Positions 8,004-17,291 of a stretch of DNA of 64,000 nucleotides are shown here, piece by piece. Position numbers and translations under genes: made by a program. The notes below the pieces were generated by a model. The model was not told the origin of the DNA. It saw only the letters and a program-made list of their open reading frames with translations, and did no database searches. Numbering within the stretch: the first letter of the stretch is position 1; each line of letters begins with the position of its first letter. This DNA comes from JACVRW01 sp963808775 (GTDB lineage: Bacteria > Actinomycetota > Thermoleophilia > Solirubrobacterales > Thermoleophilaceae), in NCBI GenBank assembly GCA_963808775.1, contig CAWEGR010000004.1, positions 124,001 to 188,000 of the forward strand, in the 5' to 3' direction.

Positions 8004-8766
8004 TCAGGCGTCGCCGTCGCTCGCCGCGCCGTCGACGCTCGGCGGCCTCGATGGCGGCGAGCTGGGTCGCTCGCAGCGTCTCGATCCCGCCCGCGGCGAG
8101 CGCGAGCAGCTCGTCGAGCGATGCGCGCGACAACGGCGTCCGCTCCGCCGTGGCCTGGACCTCGACGAGCCCGCCGTCGCCGGTCATGACGACATTCGCG
8201 TCGACCTCCGCGGTCGAGTCCTCCGGGTAGTCGAGGTCAAGCAGCGCGCGGCCGTCGACCACGCCGACGGAGACGGCGGCGAGCGACTCGTTCAGCGGCA
8301 GCCGCTCGAGGCCGCCGCCGGCCATGACCCTGCGGAGGGCGAGCTCGAGCGCGACGTAGCCGCCCGTGATCGCGGCGCAGCGAGTGCCGCCGTCCGCCTC
8401 GAGCACGTCGCAGTCGATCCAGACCGTGCGCTCGCCGAGCCCCTCGAAGTCGACGACCCCGCGCAGCGAGCGGCCGATCAGCCGCTGAATCTCGACGGTG
8501 CGGCCGTCGGCCCGGCCCTTCGAGACGTCGCGGCGCTTGCGCTCGCCGGTCGACGCGGGCAGCATCCCGTACTCGGCCGTGACCCAGCCGCGCCCCTGGC
8601 CCTGCATCCAGCGCGGCACGTCCTCCTCGACGCTCGCCGTGCAGATCACGCGCGTGCCGCCCGCCTCGATCAGCGCCGAGCCGGTGGCGCTGCGCACGAA
8701 GCCGGGCGTGATCCTCACGGGCCGCAGCTCATCGGGCGCGCGCCCGTCGTGGCGCTCGTCACTCAC
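8004..8766 (-). CDS. rph: Ribonuclease PH (one-base frameshift near 3' end)
   Basis: Phosphorolytic 3'-5' exoribonuclease that trims tRNA 3' ends. The product begins VSDERHDGRAPDELRPVRIT and carries the RNase PH hallmarks CTASVEEDVPRWMQGQGRGW, AEYGMLPAST, RDVSKGRADGRT and the LDLDYPEDS/ANVVMTGDGG catalytic region. As written, the frame runs on to 7957 with an Arg-rich tail overlapping rdgB. Removing one base near 8035-8041 gives a normal ending (AIEAAE...AASDGDA) and a stop at 8004, 3 bases before rdgB; I infer this is the true end. The GTG start overlaps the murI stop by 4 bases. Confidence 0.9.
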
Positions 8767-9606
8767 GCCGCCGCCCTCCCCTCGGGGCGCGCCACCTCGA
8801 CCCGCTCGACGTGCTCGACCGGGAGCTGCAGGAAGCGGGTGCCGAGCCGCCTGAACTCCTCCGGGTCGCCCGTGGCCAGGAAGCGCGCGTCGCCGCGCCG
8901 CGTCGTCCGGCCGCTCGACCTGCGCCTCCGCGAGCCGGCGCTCGACCTCCGCCGCGATCGCCTCGCCCGACGCGACGATCGTGACGCCGCGGCCGAGCTC
9001 GCGCTGGAGCACCGGCCGCACGAGCGGATAGTGGGTGCAGCCGAGGATCACGGTGTCCACCTCCGCCTCGCGCAGGGGCCGGCAGAGGCCCTGGACGCAG
9101 GCGACGACGCGCTCGTCGACCTCGCCCCCCTCCTGGATGAGGGGCGCGAGCTCCGCCGACGCCACCGCGTGCAGCTCGGCGTCCGGCGCGGCCTCCGCGA
9201 GCGCGCGGGCGTAGGCGCCGCTCCGGACCGTGGCCGGCGTCGCGATCAAACCCACGCGCCCGCTGCGGGTCGCCGCGGCGGCCAGGCGCGACTCGGGCCG
9301 GACCACGCCCAGAATCGGCACCCGCCGGCCGAGCTCCTCGCGCAGCGCGGGCAGCGCCGCGGCGGTGGCCGAGTTGCAGGCCACCACGAGCAGCTTCGCG
9401 CCGCGCTCCACCAGGATCGCCGCGAGCTCGCGCGCGAACTCGAGCAGCTGCTCCGGCGAGCGGTCGCCGTAGGGAAAGCGCGCCGTGTCGCCCAGGTAGA
9501 CGAAATCCTCGTGCGGAAGCGAGACGAGGCACTCGTGCAGCACGGTCAGCCCACCGACCCCGGAGTCGAACACGGCGACGGGGAGCTCTCGCGTGGAAGC
9601 CGGCAT
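8763..9606 (-). CDS. murI: Glutamate racemase (frameshifted as written)
   Basis: Makes D-glutamate for peptidoglycan. VAVFDSGVGGLTVL (10-23), the two catalytic cysteines in VVACNSAT and ILGCTHYPL, and YLGDTARFPYG are intact. Near 8894-8901 one extra base throws the last 45 residues into an Arg-rich frame fused to rph; removing it restores DARFLATGDPEEFRRLG and a stop at 8763 that overlaps the rph start (GTGA). ATG start at 9606. The apparent murI-rph fusion is therefore an artefact of the inserted base. Confidence 0.9.
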
Positions 9607-9655
9607 CGCGGCGCAATGGTCGCAGGTGCCCGCCTCGGAACCCGCCGCGAGCGAA

Positions 9656-9701
9656 AACCGTCCTGGATTTCCCGGACAGTGACCGGGAAATCCAGGACAA
9701 C
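9656..9701. repeat. 46-nt palindromic repeat, family A copy 1
   Basis: Between the Flp pilin gene and the murI start region. A 16-bp perfect stem (9660-9675 with 9683-9698) closes a 7-base loop ACAGTGA. A second element of identical length and with the same flanks (AACCGTCCTG, CAGGACAAC) and core (CCCGGAC-rGTGr-CCGGG) lies at 36766-36811. Arms between flank and core differ in sequence while largely keeping pairing. May also act as a terminator of the pilin gene. Confidence 0.75.
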
Positions 9702-9727
9702 CCCTCGTCGGGCCACCGCTTGCCGCC

Positions 9728-9946
9728 TCAGAACTGCACCTTGCGCACGGCCTCCTTGATCTTGCCGATGATCACGTCGCCGAGCTCCTTGCCCTCGTCG
9801 GTGCGGAAGCCCTTCATCGCGGCGACGACGCCGGCCATGACGAGCGCGACCAGCAGGATCAGCGCGACGTACTCGACGGTGCCCTGGCCGCGCTCGGCGC
9901 GCAGGCCGAGGAGCGCGGCGTGGATACGGCCCATGAAGCGGTGCAT
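9728..9946 (-). CDS. Flp/Fap-type pilin (class IVb)
   Basis: 72 residues: short basic leader, then ERGQGTVEYVALILLVALVMAGV, the class IVb prepilin pattern with a Gly cleavage position followed by TVEY and a single hydrophobic helix, then a charged C-terminal region ending RKVQF. ATG 9946 has AGGGGG about 8 bases upstream. In other actinobacteria such pilins are assembled by a Tad secretion machine; no tad/cpa genes are in this window, so the machine must be elsewhere or the protein is an orphan. Confidence 0.85.
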   Translation of the reverse strand: MHRFMGRIHAALLGLRAERGQGTVEYVALILLVALVMAGVVAAMKGFRTDEGKELGDVIIGKIKEAVRKVQF

Positions 9947-10064
9947 CTCGTTCCCCCTGTGGAGTCGGTTGTCGAACGTCCCGATCGTCCGGGGGCGCGG
10001 CGCACGGCTCCAGACCCGCGTGTGACAAGGGAGCGACAACTCGGACTGCCATAGTCCGGCGCGC

Positions 10065-11924
10065 ATGTGCGGGATCGGTGCACTTCTCGATCCGGCCGGC
10101 GCGAGGGGTCCCGAGGCAGCGGAGCGGATGGTGGCGGCCCTGCGCCATCGCGGGCCCGACGGGGACGCGACCTGCCGGCTCGGCCCCGTCACGCTCGCCC
10201 ACACGCGGCTGGCGATCATCGACGTGGCCGGAGGCGACCAGCCGCTCTCGTCGGAGGACGGCTCGGTCACCGCGATCGTCAACGGCGAGATCTACAACCA
10301 GCGCTATCTGCGCGAGAGCCTCGAGGAGCGCGGCCACCGCTTCGCGACCCGCTCCGACAGCGAGGTCGTCGTGCACGCGTACGAGGAGCACGGCGTCGAC
10401 TGCGTGCGGCGCCTGAACGGCATCTTCGCGTTCGCCCTCTGGGACGCCCCGCGACGCCGGCTCGTGGCGGCGCGCGACGCGTTCGGCGTCAAGCCCCTGT
10501 ACTGGTGGAGCGACGGGCGCGAGCTCGCCCTCGCCTCCGAGATCGGCGCGCTGCTGGACGCGGGCGTGGTCAGGGCAAGCGTCGACCGCGTGGCGCTCGA
10601 CCACTACCTGGCCTGCCGCTTCGTGCCCTCGCCGCGCACGCTCTTCGAGGGCGTGTCGAAGCTGCCGCCCGCGTCGCTGCTGATTGCCGAGGAGGGCGCC
10701 GCCCCGCGCGTCGAGAGCTGGCGGCCCGGCCCGGGCGAGCCGTTCGAGGACGCGAGCGACGACGAGCTGTCGGAGCAGCTCGCGGAGCGCTTCACTGACG
10801 CGGTCGAGCGCCAGATGATGTCGGACGTCCCCTACGGCGCGTTCCTGTCCGGCGGTGTCGACAGCGCGGCTGTCGTGGCGGCGATGGCGCTCCGCGGGCC
10901 CGCGCCGCCGACCACGTTCACGATCGGCTTCCCGGGCCACGGCGAGGCGATCGACGAGCGCCGTCCGGCTGCCGAGAGCGCGCGCCTGATCGGCACCGAC
11001 CACCACGAGACCGCGATGGAGGAGAGCGCCTTCCTGCCCGAGCTGCGCCGCTGCCTGCCGCGGCTCGAGGAGCCCTGCGGCATTCCGAGCGTGCCGGCCC
11101 TGCTGCAGCTCTCGCGCTTCGCCTCCGGGCAGGTCAAGGTCGTGCTCGCGGGCCAGGGTGCCGACGAGCCGCACGGCGGCTACGGGCGCCACCAGGCCGC
11201 CGCGCGCCTGGGACTGTTCAGGCATGTCCCCGCCGTCGCGGCGGCGCCGGCAGGCGCGCTCGCGCGGGCGCTTCCGCGCGCTCGCAGCGCCCGCCGCACC
11301 GCCCACCTGCTCGCGGGCCGCGGGGACGCGGAGCGCCTCGTCCGCCTCGCCGAGATCACGGACGCGCCCGTGCGCCGCGCGCTCCTGCCGGCGGCGGACG
11401 ACGCCGAGGCCGAGTCCGAGCGGCTCGCCACGGCGCGCGACATCCTGGGCGACGTGGCCGGCCGCAGCCTGCTCGAGCAGGCGCTCTACCTCGACACGCG
11501 CATGTTCCTGCCGGACGGTCTCCTGATCCCGAACGACAAGATGTCGATGGCCGCCGGGCTCGAGCTGCGCGTCCCGTTCCTCGACGTGGACCTGATGCGC
11601 TTCGTCGAGCGCATCCCGGCGGAGCAGCGCATGCGCCCGCGCGCCGGAAAGCGCCTGCACCGCGCGGCGATGGCGCGCATCGTGCCGCCGGGAATCGCCG
11701 GGCGGCCGAAGGCGGGCTTCTCCACGCCGTACGACGACTGGCTGCGAGCGTCACTCGGCGAGGAGGTCGAGCGCCGCTACGCGCAGCGGCCGGCGCTGGC
11801 CGAGCTCGTCGACCCGCGCGCGGTCGCCGCGCTCGTCGACGAGCACCGGCGCGGGCGCTCGGACCACCGCTCGATCCTCTACTGCCTGCTCGAGCTGTCC
11901 GAGTGGCAGGAGACCTACCTGTGA
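10065..11924 (+). CDS. asnB: Asparagine synthase-like glutamine amidotransferase
   Basis: 619 residues. Cys2 is the N-terminal nucleophile of the class II glutaminase domain (MCGIGALLD, RHRGPDG, LAIIDVAGGDQPLSSED, NGEIYN, 1 to about 210), followed by the ATP-pyrophosphatase synthetase domain with SGGVDSA near residue 263. The usual GEGADELFGGY stretch reads GQGADEPHGGY, a notable change near the ATP/aspartate site. In bacteria, asnB genes beside glycosyltransferases often amidate sugars or surface polymers rather than make free asparagine; the GT4 gene overlapping its stop supports that reading, but true asparagine synthesis is possible. Confidence 0.85.
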   Translation: MCGIGALLDPAGARGPEAAERMVAALRHRGPDGDATCRLGPVTLAHTRLAIIDVAGGDQPLSSEDGSVTAIVNGEIYNQRYLRESLEERGHRFATRSDSEVVVHAYEEHGVDCVRRLNGIFAFALWDAPRRRLVAARDAFGVKPLYWWSDGRELALASEIGALLDAGVVRASVDRVALDHYLACRFVPSPRTLFEGVSKLPPASLLIAEEGAAPRVESWRPGPGEPFEDASDDELSEQLAERFTDAVERQMMSDVPYGAFLSGGVDSAAVVAAMALRGPAPPTTFTIGFPGHGEAIDERRPAAESARLIGTDHHETAMEESAFLPELRRCLPRLEEPCGIPSVPALLQLSRFASGQVKVVLAGQGADEPHGGYGRHQAAARLGLFRHVPAVAAAPAGALARALPRARSARRTAHLLAGRGDAERLVRLAEITDAPVRRALLPAADDAEAESERLATARDILGDVAGRSLLEQALYLDTRMFLPDGLLIPNDKMSMAAGLELRVPFLDVDLMRFVERIPAEQRMRPRAGKRLHRAAMARIVPPGIAGRPKAGFSTPYDDWLRASLGEEVERRYAQRPALAELVDPRAVAALVDEHRRGRSDHRSILYCLLELSEWQETYL

Positions 11925-12908
11925 GGATCCTCTACGTCCACTCGCGCAAGGCGAGCTTCGTCCTCTGGGACCGGGAGATCCTCGCCGAGCGCTACGAGAT
12001 CGAGGACCTCTACCAGCCCGGCCGCGTCCCGAATCCGCTGCGGGTGCTCCGCGGCGTCCTGCGCGCGGATCTCGTGTTCGGCTGGTTCGCGTCCTGGCAC
12101 ACGTTCCTGCCGATCACCCTCGCCTGGCTGCTGCGCAAGCCGTCCGTGCTCGTGATCGGCGGGTTCGACGTGGCGAACATGCCGGACATCGGCTACGGGC
12201 ACCAGCAGGGCGGCCTGCGCAAGCACGCGAGCCGCTTCGTGTTCGCGCGGGCGCGGCGCCTGATCACGAACTCCCACTACTCGCTCGAGGAGATCGAGCG
12301 CAACACGAACGTGCCGCCCGCGCGTGTGACCGTGATCCAGCACGGGGTGCCGGACCCGTTCGGCGCGCTGCCCGACACCCCGAAGGAGCGGATGGCGCTC
12401 AACGTCGGCGCGGTCGACGAGGGCACGCTCGTCCAGAAGGGCCAGCTCGCCTTCGCGGAGACCTCGCAGGAGCTCCCGGACGTGGCGTTCGTGCTGGCCG
12501 GCAAGTGGATCGGCCAAGCCGTCGAGGAGCTGCGCAACCGCGGCGGGGCCGAACCTCGAGCTGACCGGCTGGCTCACGGACGAGGAGCTGCTCGACCGCT
12601 ACCGGCGCGCGGCCGTCTACGTGCAGGCCTCGCGTCACGAGGGCTTCGGCCTCGCGGTGGCCGAGGCGATGCTCGCGGGCTGCGTGCCGGTCGTGATGAA
12701 CGTGACCGCGATGCCGGAGGTGGTCGGCGACGCCGGGGTCTACATCGAGTCGCAGGATCCGGAGGACGTGGCCGCCGGCATCCGGCGCGCGCTCGAGCTT
12801 GGCCCGGAGGCGGGTGCCGTCGCGCGCGAGCGTATCCTCACGAGCTTCCCGATGGAGAGCCGCCGCGAGGGAATCCTGCGGGTGGTGGAGGAGGCGCTCC
12901 GTGGCTGA
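11921..12908 (+). CDS. GT4-family glycosyltransferase (frameshifted as written)
   Basis: 328 residues once one base is removed. Starts at GTG 11921 overlapping the asnB stop. N-terminal Rossmann half (VRILYVHSRKASFVLWD) and donor-binding C-terminal half with EGFGLAVAEAMLAGCVPVV, the GT4 E(x7)E motif. One extra G in the run 12545-12548 breaks the frame; without it the sequence reads RGGPNLELTGWLTDEELLDRYRRA. Probably adds a sugar to a cell-surface glycan or lipid; donor and acceptor unknown. Translation overlap with asnB and the coiled-coil gene suggests one operon. Confidence 0.82.
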
Positions 12909-13107
12909 CCTTCCCGACCTGCGTGCCTGGCGCCGCCTGCGCGAGCGGCGGCGCGAGCGCGAGGCGCTTCTGCTCGACCTGGGCGCGCTCGTCTACGAGC
13001 TGCACCGCCAGGGCCGGCGCGCGCCCGAGCTGCTCCAGGAGAAGGCCATCGAGCTCGGCAAGCTCGACCGCGAGGTGCGCTCGCTCGAGGAGACGCTCGG
13101 GCGGTGA
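12901..13107 (+). CDS. Small coiled-coil protein
   Basis: 68 residues, very rich in Arg, Glu and Leu with heptad-like spacing (RLRERRREREALLLDLGALVYELHRQG, then LLQEKAIELGKLDREVRSLEETL), predicting one long coiled coil. GTG 12901 overlaps the glycosyltransferase end by 8 bases and its stop overlaps the next start (GTGA), so it sits inside the operon. The arrangement (coiled-coil protein before a zinc-ribbon membrane protein) is seen, but no function is known to me. Confidence 0.65.
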   Translation: MADLPDLRAWRRLRERRREREALLLDLGALVYELHRQGRRAPELLQEKAIELGKLDREVRSLEETLGR

Positions 13108-13732
13108 GCGAGGAGCGGCCCTGCGCGAACTGCGGCGAGCCCGTGGACCCGAAGCAGCTCGTCTGCCTCGAGTGCGGCGCGCGCGTGGCGCTCAAGGAGC
13201 ACCGCTCCTGGGCCAATGAGCCGATGGCTCCGCTCGCCGCCGGTCTCGTCGTCCTGATCGTGATCGGCGCCGGCCTGTTCGGCTTCGCGATCTCGGAGCT
13301 GACGAGCGGGGGCGACGACGACGCCGAGCCGGCCGCGACGATCGCCCAGACCGCGACCACGCAGGAGGGACCGGCGGTGGTCGACGGCGAGGGCCAGCGC
13401 ACGGAGTCCTCCGATGCTCCGGCGCGGACGGAGACGGCCGAGACGACGACCCTGCCCTACGACGACCTCGTCAACCGCGTGCCGCAATGGCCGCCCGACC
13501 TGAGCGCCCACACGGTCGTGCTGCTCACGACGGGCGACCGTCCGAGCGCCGCGAACGTCGCGCGCGAGGCGCGCAAGGCCGGCCTCGAGGCGGGCATGCT
13601 GCGCTCGGACCCTTATGACCTCGGCTCGGGCCTGTGGATCGTCTACACCGGGCAGTTCGACTCGCGCAGCGCCGCCGCCCGCCAGGCCGCCGGGCTACAG
13701 GGCCGATATCCCGGCGCCTACCCGCAGCTCGT

Positions 13733-13748
<16 letters not shown>
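13104..13748 (+). CDS. Zinc-ribbon, single-pass, SPOR-like domain protein
   Basis: 214 residues. Residues 7-26 hold a CxxC...CxxC zinc ribbon (CANCGEP, CLECGAR); about 46-67 is a transmembrane helix; a Thr/Glu/Asp-rich linker follows; residues about 135-210 (HTVVLLTTGDRPSAANVAREARKAGLEAG... WIVYTGQFDSRSAAARQAAGL) match the SPOR fold, which binds denuded peptidoglycan at division sites. The cytoplasmic ribbon and external SPOR domain suggest a division or wall-linked membrane protein. SPOR assignment is by pattern. Confidence 0.7.
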
Positions 13749-14783
<1,035 letters not shown>

Positions 14784-14792
14784 GCGCGCCGC

Positions 14793-14799
14793 TACGGTA
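14793..14799. promoter_or_regulatory. Overlapping divergent -10 elements of nadB and the HDAC gene
   Basis: The heptamer TACGGTA reads as TACGGT toward nadB and TACCGT toward the deacetylase gene. Each hexamer ends exactly 10 bases before its start codon (14809 and 14783). A single symmetric -10 serving both strands is inferred. Confidence 0.45.
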
Positions 14800-14808
14800 C
14801 CGGGCGCC

Positions 14809-16269
14809 GTGAAGGAGCCCGTACGCACCGACGTCGCGGTCGTGGGAGCCGGCGCGGCCGGCCTCTACGCCGCCCTGGTGGCCGCCCGCCAGGGCGCGCG
14901 CGTGGCGCTCGTGAGCCGCTCGCCCCTCGCGCAGACCGCGAGCTTCTGGGCGCAGGGCGGGATCGCCGCCGCGCTGGCGGCCGACGACTCGCCCGAGCTG
15001 CACGCGCAGGACACGGTCGCCGCGGGGCGCGCGGCCGGCCGCGAGTCCGCGATCCGCGTCCTCTGCGAGGACTCGCCGGGCCGCGTGCGCGACCTGCAGG
15101 AGCTCGGCGTGCAGTTCGACGCCGACCGCGAGGGGCGGCTCGCCCTCGGCCTCGAGGGCGGGCACTCGCGCCGGCGCATCGTGCACGCCGGCGGCTCGGC
15201 CACGGGCAGGCGGATCACCCGCGACCTGTCCGCGCTCGCCGCGACGGACGAGCGCGTGACCGTGCTCGAGCCGCTCGCGGCCGCCGCGCTCACGACCGCC
15301 GAGGGCCGCTGCGCCGGCCTCGTCGCGCGCTCGCGGGACGGCGAGGGGCTGCAGGTCGAGTCGCGCGCCGTGATCCTGGCCACGGGGGGCATGGCCGCGC
15401 TCTGGGAGCGGACCACGAACCCGCGCGGCGCGGTCGGCGCCGGGCTCACGCTCGCCGACGCCGCGGGAGCACGCCTCGCGGACCTCGAATTCATGCAGTT
15501 CCACCCGACGGCCCTGCGGCTCGACGGCCCGCGCGACGGCTTCCTGATCACGGAGGCCGTCCGCGGCGAGGGCGCGAGGCTCCTGAACTCGGACGGCGAG
15601 CGCTTCGTCGACGAGCTCGCCCCGCGTGACCAGGTCGCGCTGGCGATCCGCGCGGAGCTCGAACGCACGGGCGCGAGCGCGGTCGATCTCGACATGCGCG
15701 AGGTGGACGTGGGCCGCTTTCCCAACATCGCCGCCGCGCTGGCCGAGGTCGGGCTCGACCCCGCACGCGACCTGCTGCCCGTGGCGCCGGCCGCGCACTA
15801 CACGATGGGCGGCGTCGCGGCCGACCTCGACGGCCGCTCGACGCTCCCCGGCCTCTTCGCCGTCGGCGAGGCGGCCTGCACCGGCCTGCACGGCGCGAAC
15901 CGGCTCGCGTCGAACTCGCTGGCCGAGTGCTTCGTCTTCGGCGCGCGGGCGGCGCTCGCCGCTCTGAACGACCCCGAGCCGCCCGCGGGCGCCGCGGCCG
16001 CCGAGCCCGTCAGCGCCCCGGTCCCGGGCGAGGAGACGCGCGCCGCCCTCTGGCGCTGCGCCGGCCTCGAGCGCAGCCCGGACGGCCTGCGCGAGCTGCT
16101 CGGGGATCCGTTCCCGCTCGCGCGCCTGATCGCCGCGGCCGCGCTCGCGCGGGAGGAGAGCCGGGGAGCGCACCAGCGCGTCGACCATCCCGAGACGGAT
16201 TCCTCGCTCGACGGCGTTCACACGCTCGTCGGGGGCGGCGAGGAGCCGCGCTTCGAGAGCTGGTCCTGA
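14809..16269 (+). CDS. nadB: L-aspartate oxidase
   Basis: FAD enzyme oxidising L-aspartate to iminoaspartate for NAD synthesis. VAVVGAGAAGLYAALVAARQG (10-30) is the FAD-binding GxGxxG; SFWAQGGIAAAL, GGHSRRRIVHAGG, EFMQFHPTAL, VRGEGARLLN and ANRLASNSLAECFVFGARAA are hallmark stretches. 486 residues, slightly shorter than E. coli NadB at the C-terminus. GTG start at 14809. The usual partners nadA and nadC are not adjacent. It converges with the R2lox gene with 13 bases between stops. Confidence 0.95.
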   Translation: MKEPVRTDVAVVGAGAAGLYAALVAARQGARVALVSRSPLAQTASFWAQGGIAAALAADDSPELHAQDTVAAGRAAGRESAIRVLCEDSPGRVRDLQELGVQFDADREGRLALGLEGGHSRRRIVHAGGSATGRRITRDLSALAATDERVTVLEPLAAAALTTAEGRCAGLVARSRDGEGLQVESRAVILATGGMAALWERTTNPRGAVGAGLTLADAAGARLADLEFMQFHPTALRLDGPRDGFLITEAVRGEGARLLNSDGERFVDELAPRDQVALAIRAELERTGASAVDLDMREVDVGRFPNIAAALAEVGLDPARDLLPVAPAAHYTMGGVAADLDGRSTLPGLFAVGEAACTGLHGANRLASNSLAECFVFGARAALAALNDPEPPAGAAAAEPVSAPVPGEETRAALWRCAGLERSPDGLRELLGDPFPLARLIAAAALAREESRGAHQRVDHPETDSSLDGVHTLVGGGEEPRFESWS

Positions 16270-16282
16270 GCGCGGGACCGGC

Positions 16283-17203
16283 TCAGGCAGCCGACGCCGT
16301 GGCGCCGCCGGCGAGCGGCACCCCGATCACCTTCAGCCGGCGCGACAGCGCGCTGTAGGCGAACTCGGCCTGCTCCTGGGAGCTGTAGCCGAAGAACTCG
16401 TAGTCGTCGCCGAGCTGGAAGCCCTTCGGCACCAGCACGCCGGCGGCGATCGGCAGCAGCTCGTTCAGGGTCTCCTGAACCCGCGCCCGCAGGGCGGGGT
16501 CCGCGCACTTCTGCTGCAGGAACCAGGTGCCGTAGGCCACGTGCCGGTGCTCGTCGCGCGCGATGTTGCCGAAGCCCTCCTGGAAGCCCGGCATCAGGTT
16601 CTCGCGCTCGTAGGTCATCAGCATGAAGTGCTGCCCGGTGAGCGCGAGCGTGCCCTCGATGACCATGTGGTAGGTGGTCACGAAGTCGACCTTCGCCTCG
16701 ATGTCCGACGGGTTCGCGATGAGGCGCTCGGCCGCCTGCACGAGCCGGACGTCGAAGAGCTCCACGAAGGCGTCGGTCACGTCCTCCCGCACCCGCTTCA
16801 GCCGATCCTGGATGAACGGCTCGTCAAGCCCCATCACCTCGCGGTAGTAGCGGTCGAAGAACTGCATGTGGCGCGCCTCGTCGACCTGCTGCGTCGTCAG
16901 GAACGCCTCCTCCTGCTCGTCCTCGTAGGCCATCACGAGCCCGGAGAACTGGGTCGTCACGCGCTCCTCGCCGACGAAGAACGAGCTGAGGCCCCAGAGG
17001 TGCTCCTCCTTCTCCTCGTCGGGGAGGCCGGCCCACTGCTCCTTGTCGCGCTCGAGATCGATCGCGTGCGATGCCCAGCCCTGGCGCTCCCACAGCTCGT
17101 AGAGCTGCTGCGGGTCCATCAGCTTCAGGCTCCGGTTCAGGTAGGCGTCGTCAGTGATCGTCGCGGGATCGCCCTGGCTGGTGAGGTCGAGCAGGTTTGC
17201 CAT
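16283..17203 (-). CDS. R2-like ligand-binding oxidase (R2lox)
   Basis: 306-residue ferritin-like helical protein related to ribonucleotide reductase R2. Metal ligands are Glu79, Glu109, His112, Glu183, Glu218 and His221. Val82 and Tyr178 occupy the positions that form the Val-Tyr ether cross-link in R2lox (E-x2-V and Y-x4-E), and spacings agree with those I recall for M. tuberculosis R2lox. R2lox assembles a Mn/Fe cofactor and binds a fatty-acid-like ligand; its reaction in the cell is unknown. A plain NrdB is unlikely because there is no nrdE/nrdA nearby and the radical Tyr context is absent. ATG 17203 follows TACGAT by 6 bases. Confidence 0.88.
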   Translation of the reverse strand: MANLLDLTSQGDPATITDDAYLNRSLKLMDPQQLYELWERQGWASHAIDLERDKEQWAGLPDEEKEEHLWGLSSFFVGEERVTTQFSGLVMAYEDEQEEAFLTTQQVDEARHMQFFDRYYREVMGLDEPFIQDRLKRVREDVTDAFVELFDVRLVQAAERLIANPSDIEAKVDFVTTYHMVIEGTLALTGQHFMLMTYERENLMPGFQEGFGNIARDEHRHVAYGTWFLQQKCADPALRARVQETLNELLPIAAGVLVPKGFQLGDDYEFFGYSSQEQAEFAYSALSRRLKVIGVPLAGGATASAA

Positions 17204-17215
17204 GTACCGATCGTA
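17204..17215 (-). promoter_or_regulatory. Leaderless-type promoter of the R2lox gene
   Basis: Minus strand: TACGAT (17215-17210), 6-base spacer, ATG 17203. No ribosome site is seen upstream of the ATG, which fits a leaderless transcript. Confidence 0.45.
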
Positions 17216-17291
17216 ACCCCCTTAACGCCAACTCAACAATCCCTCTCGTTCCAGCGTCCGAGGCACACGTACGAGGCGGCAGGAGGCCCGG

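Noticed and set aside
7957..9606. Apparent 549-residue MurI-RNase PH fusion protein
   Set aside because: Continuous only because of inserted bases; the repaired frames give separate murI and rph with a GTGA overlap.
11903..13219. 438-residue glycosyltransferase extension
   Set aside because: The part after about residue 215 is an out-of-frame Arg-rich run; the true C-terminal half (HEGFGLAVAEAM) is in another frame after one inserted base.
16283..17203. Ribonucleotide reductase beta subunit
   Set aside because: Val/Tyr cross-link positions and lack of an nrdE/nrdA neighbour favour R2lox.
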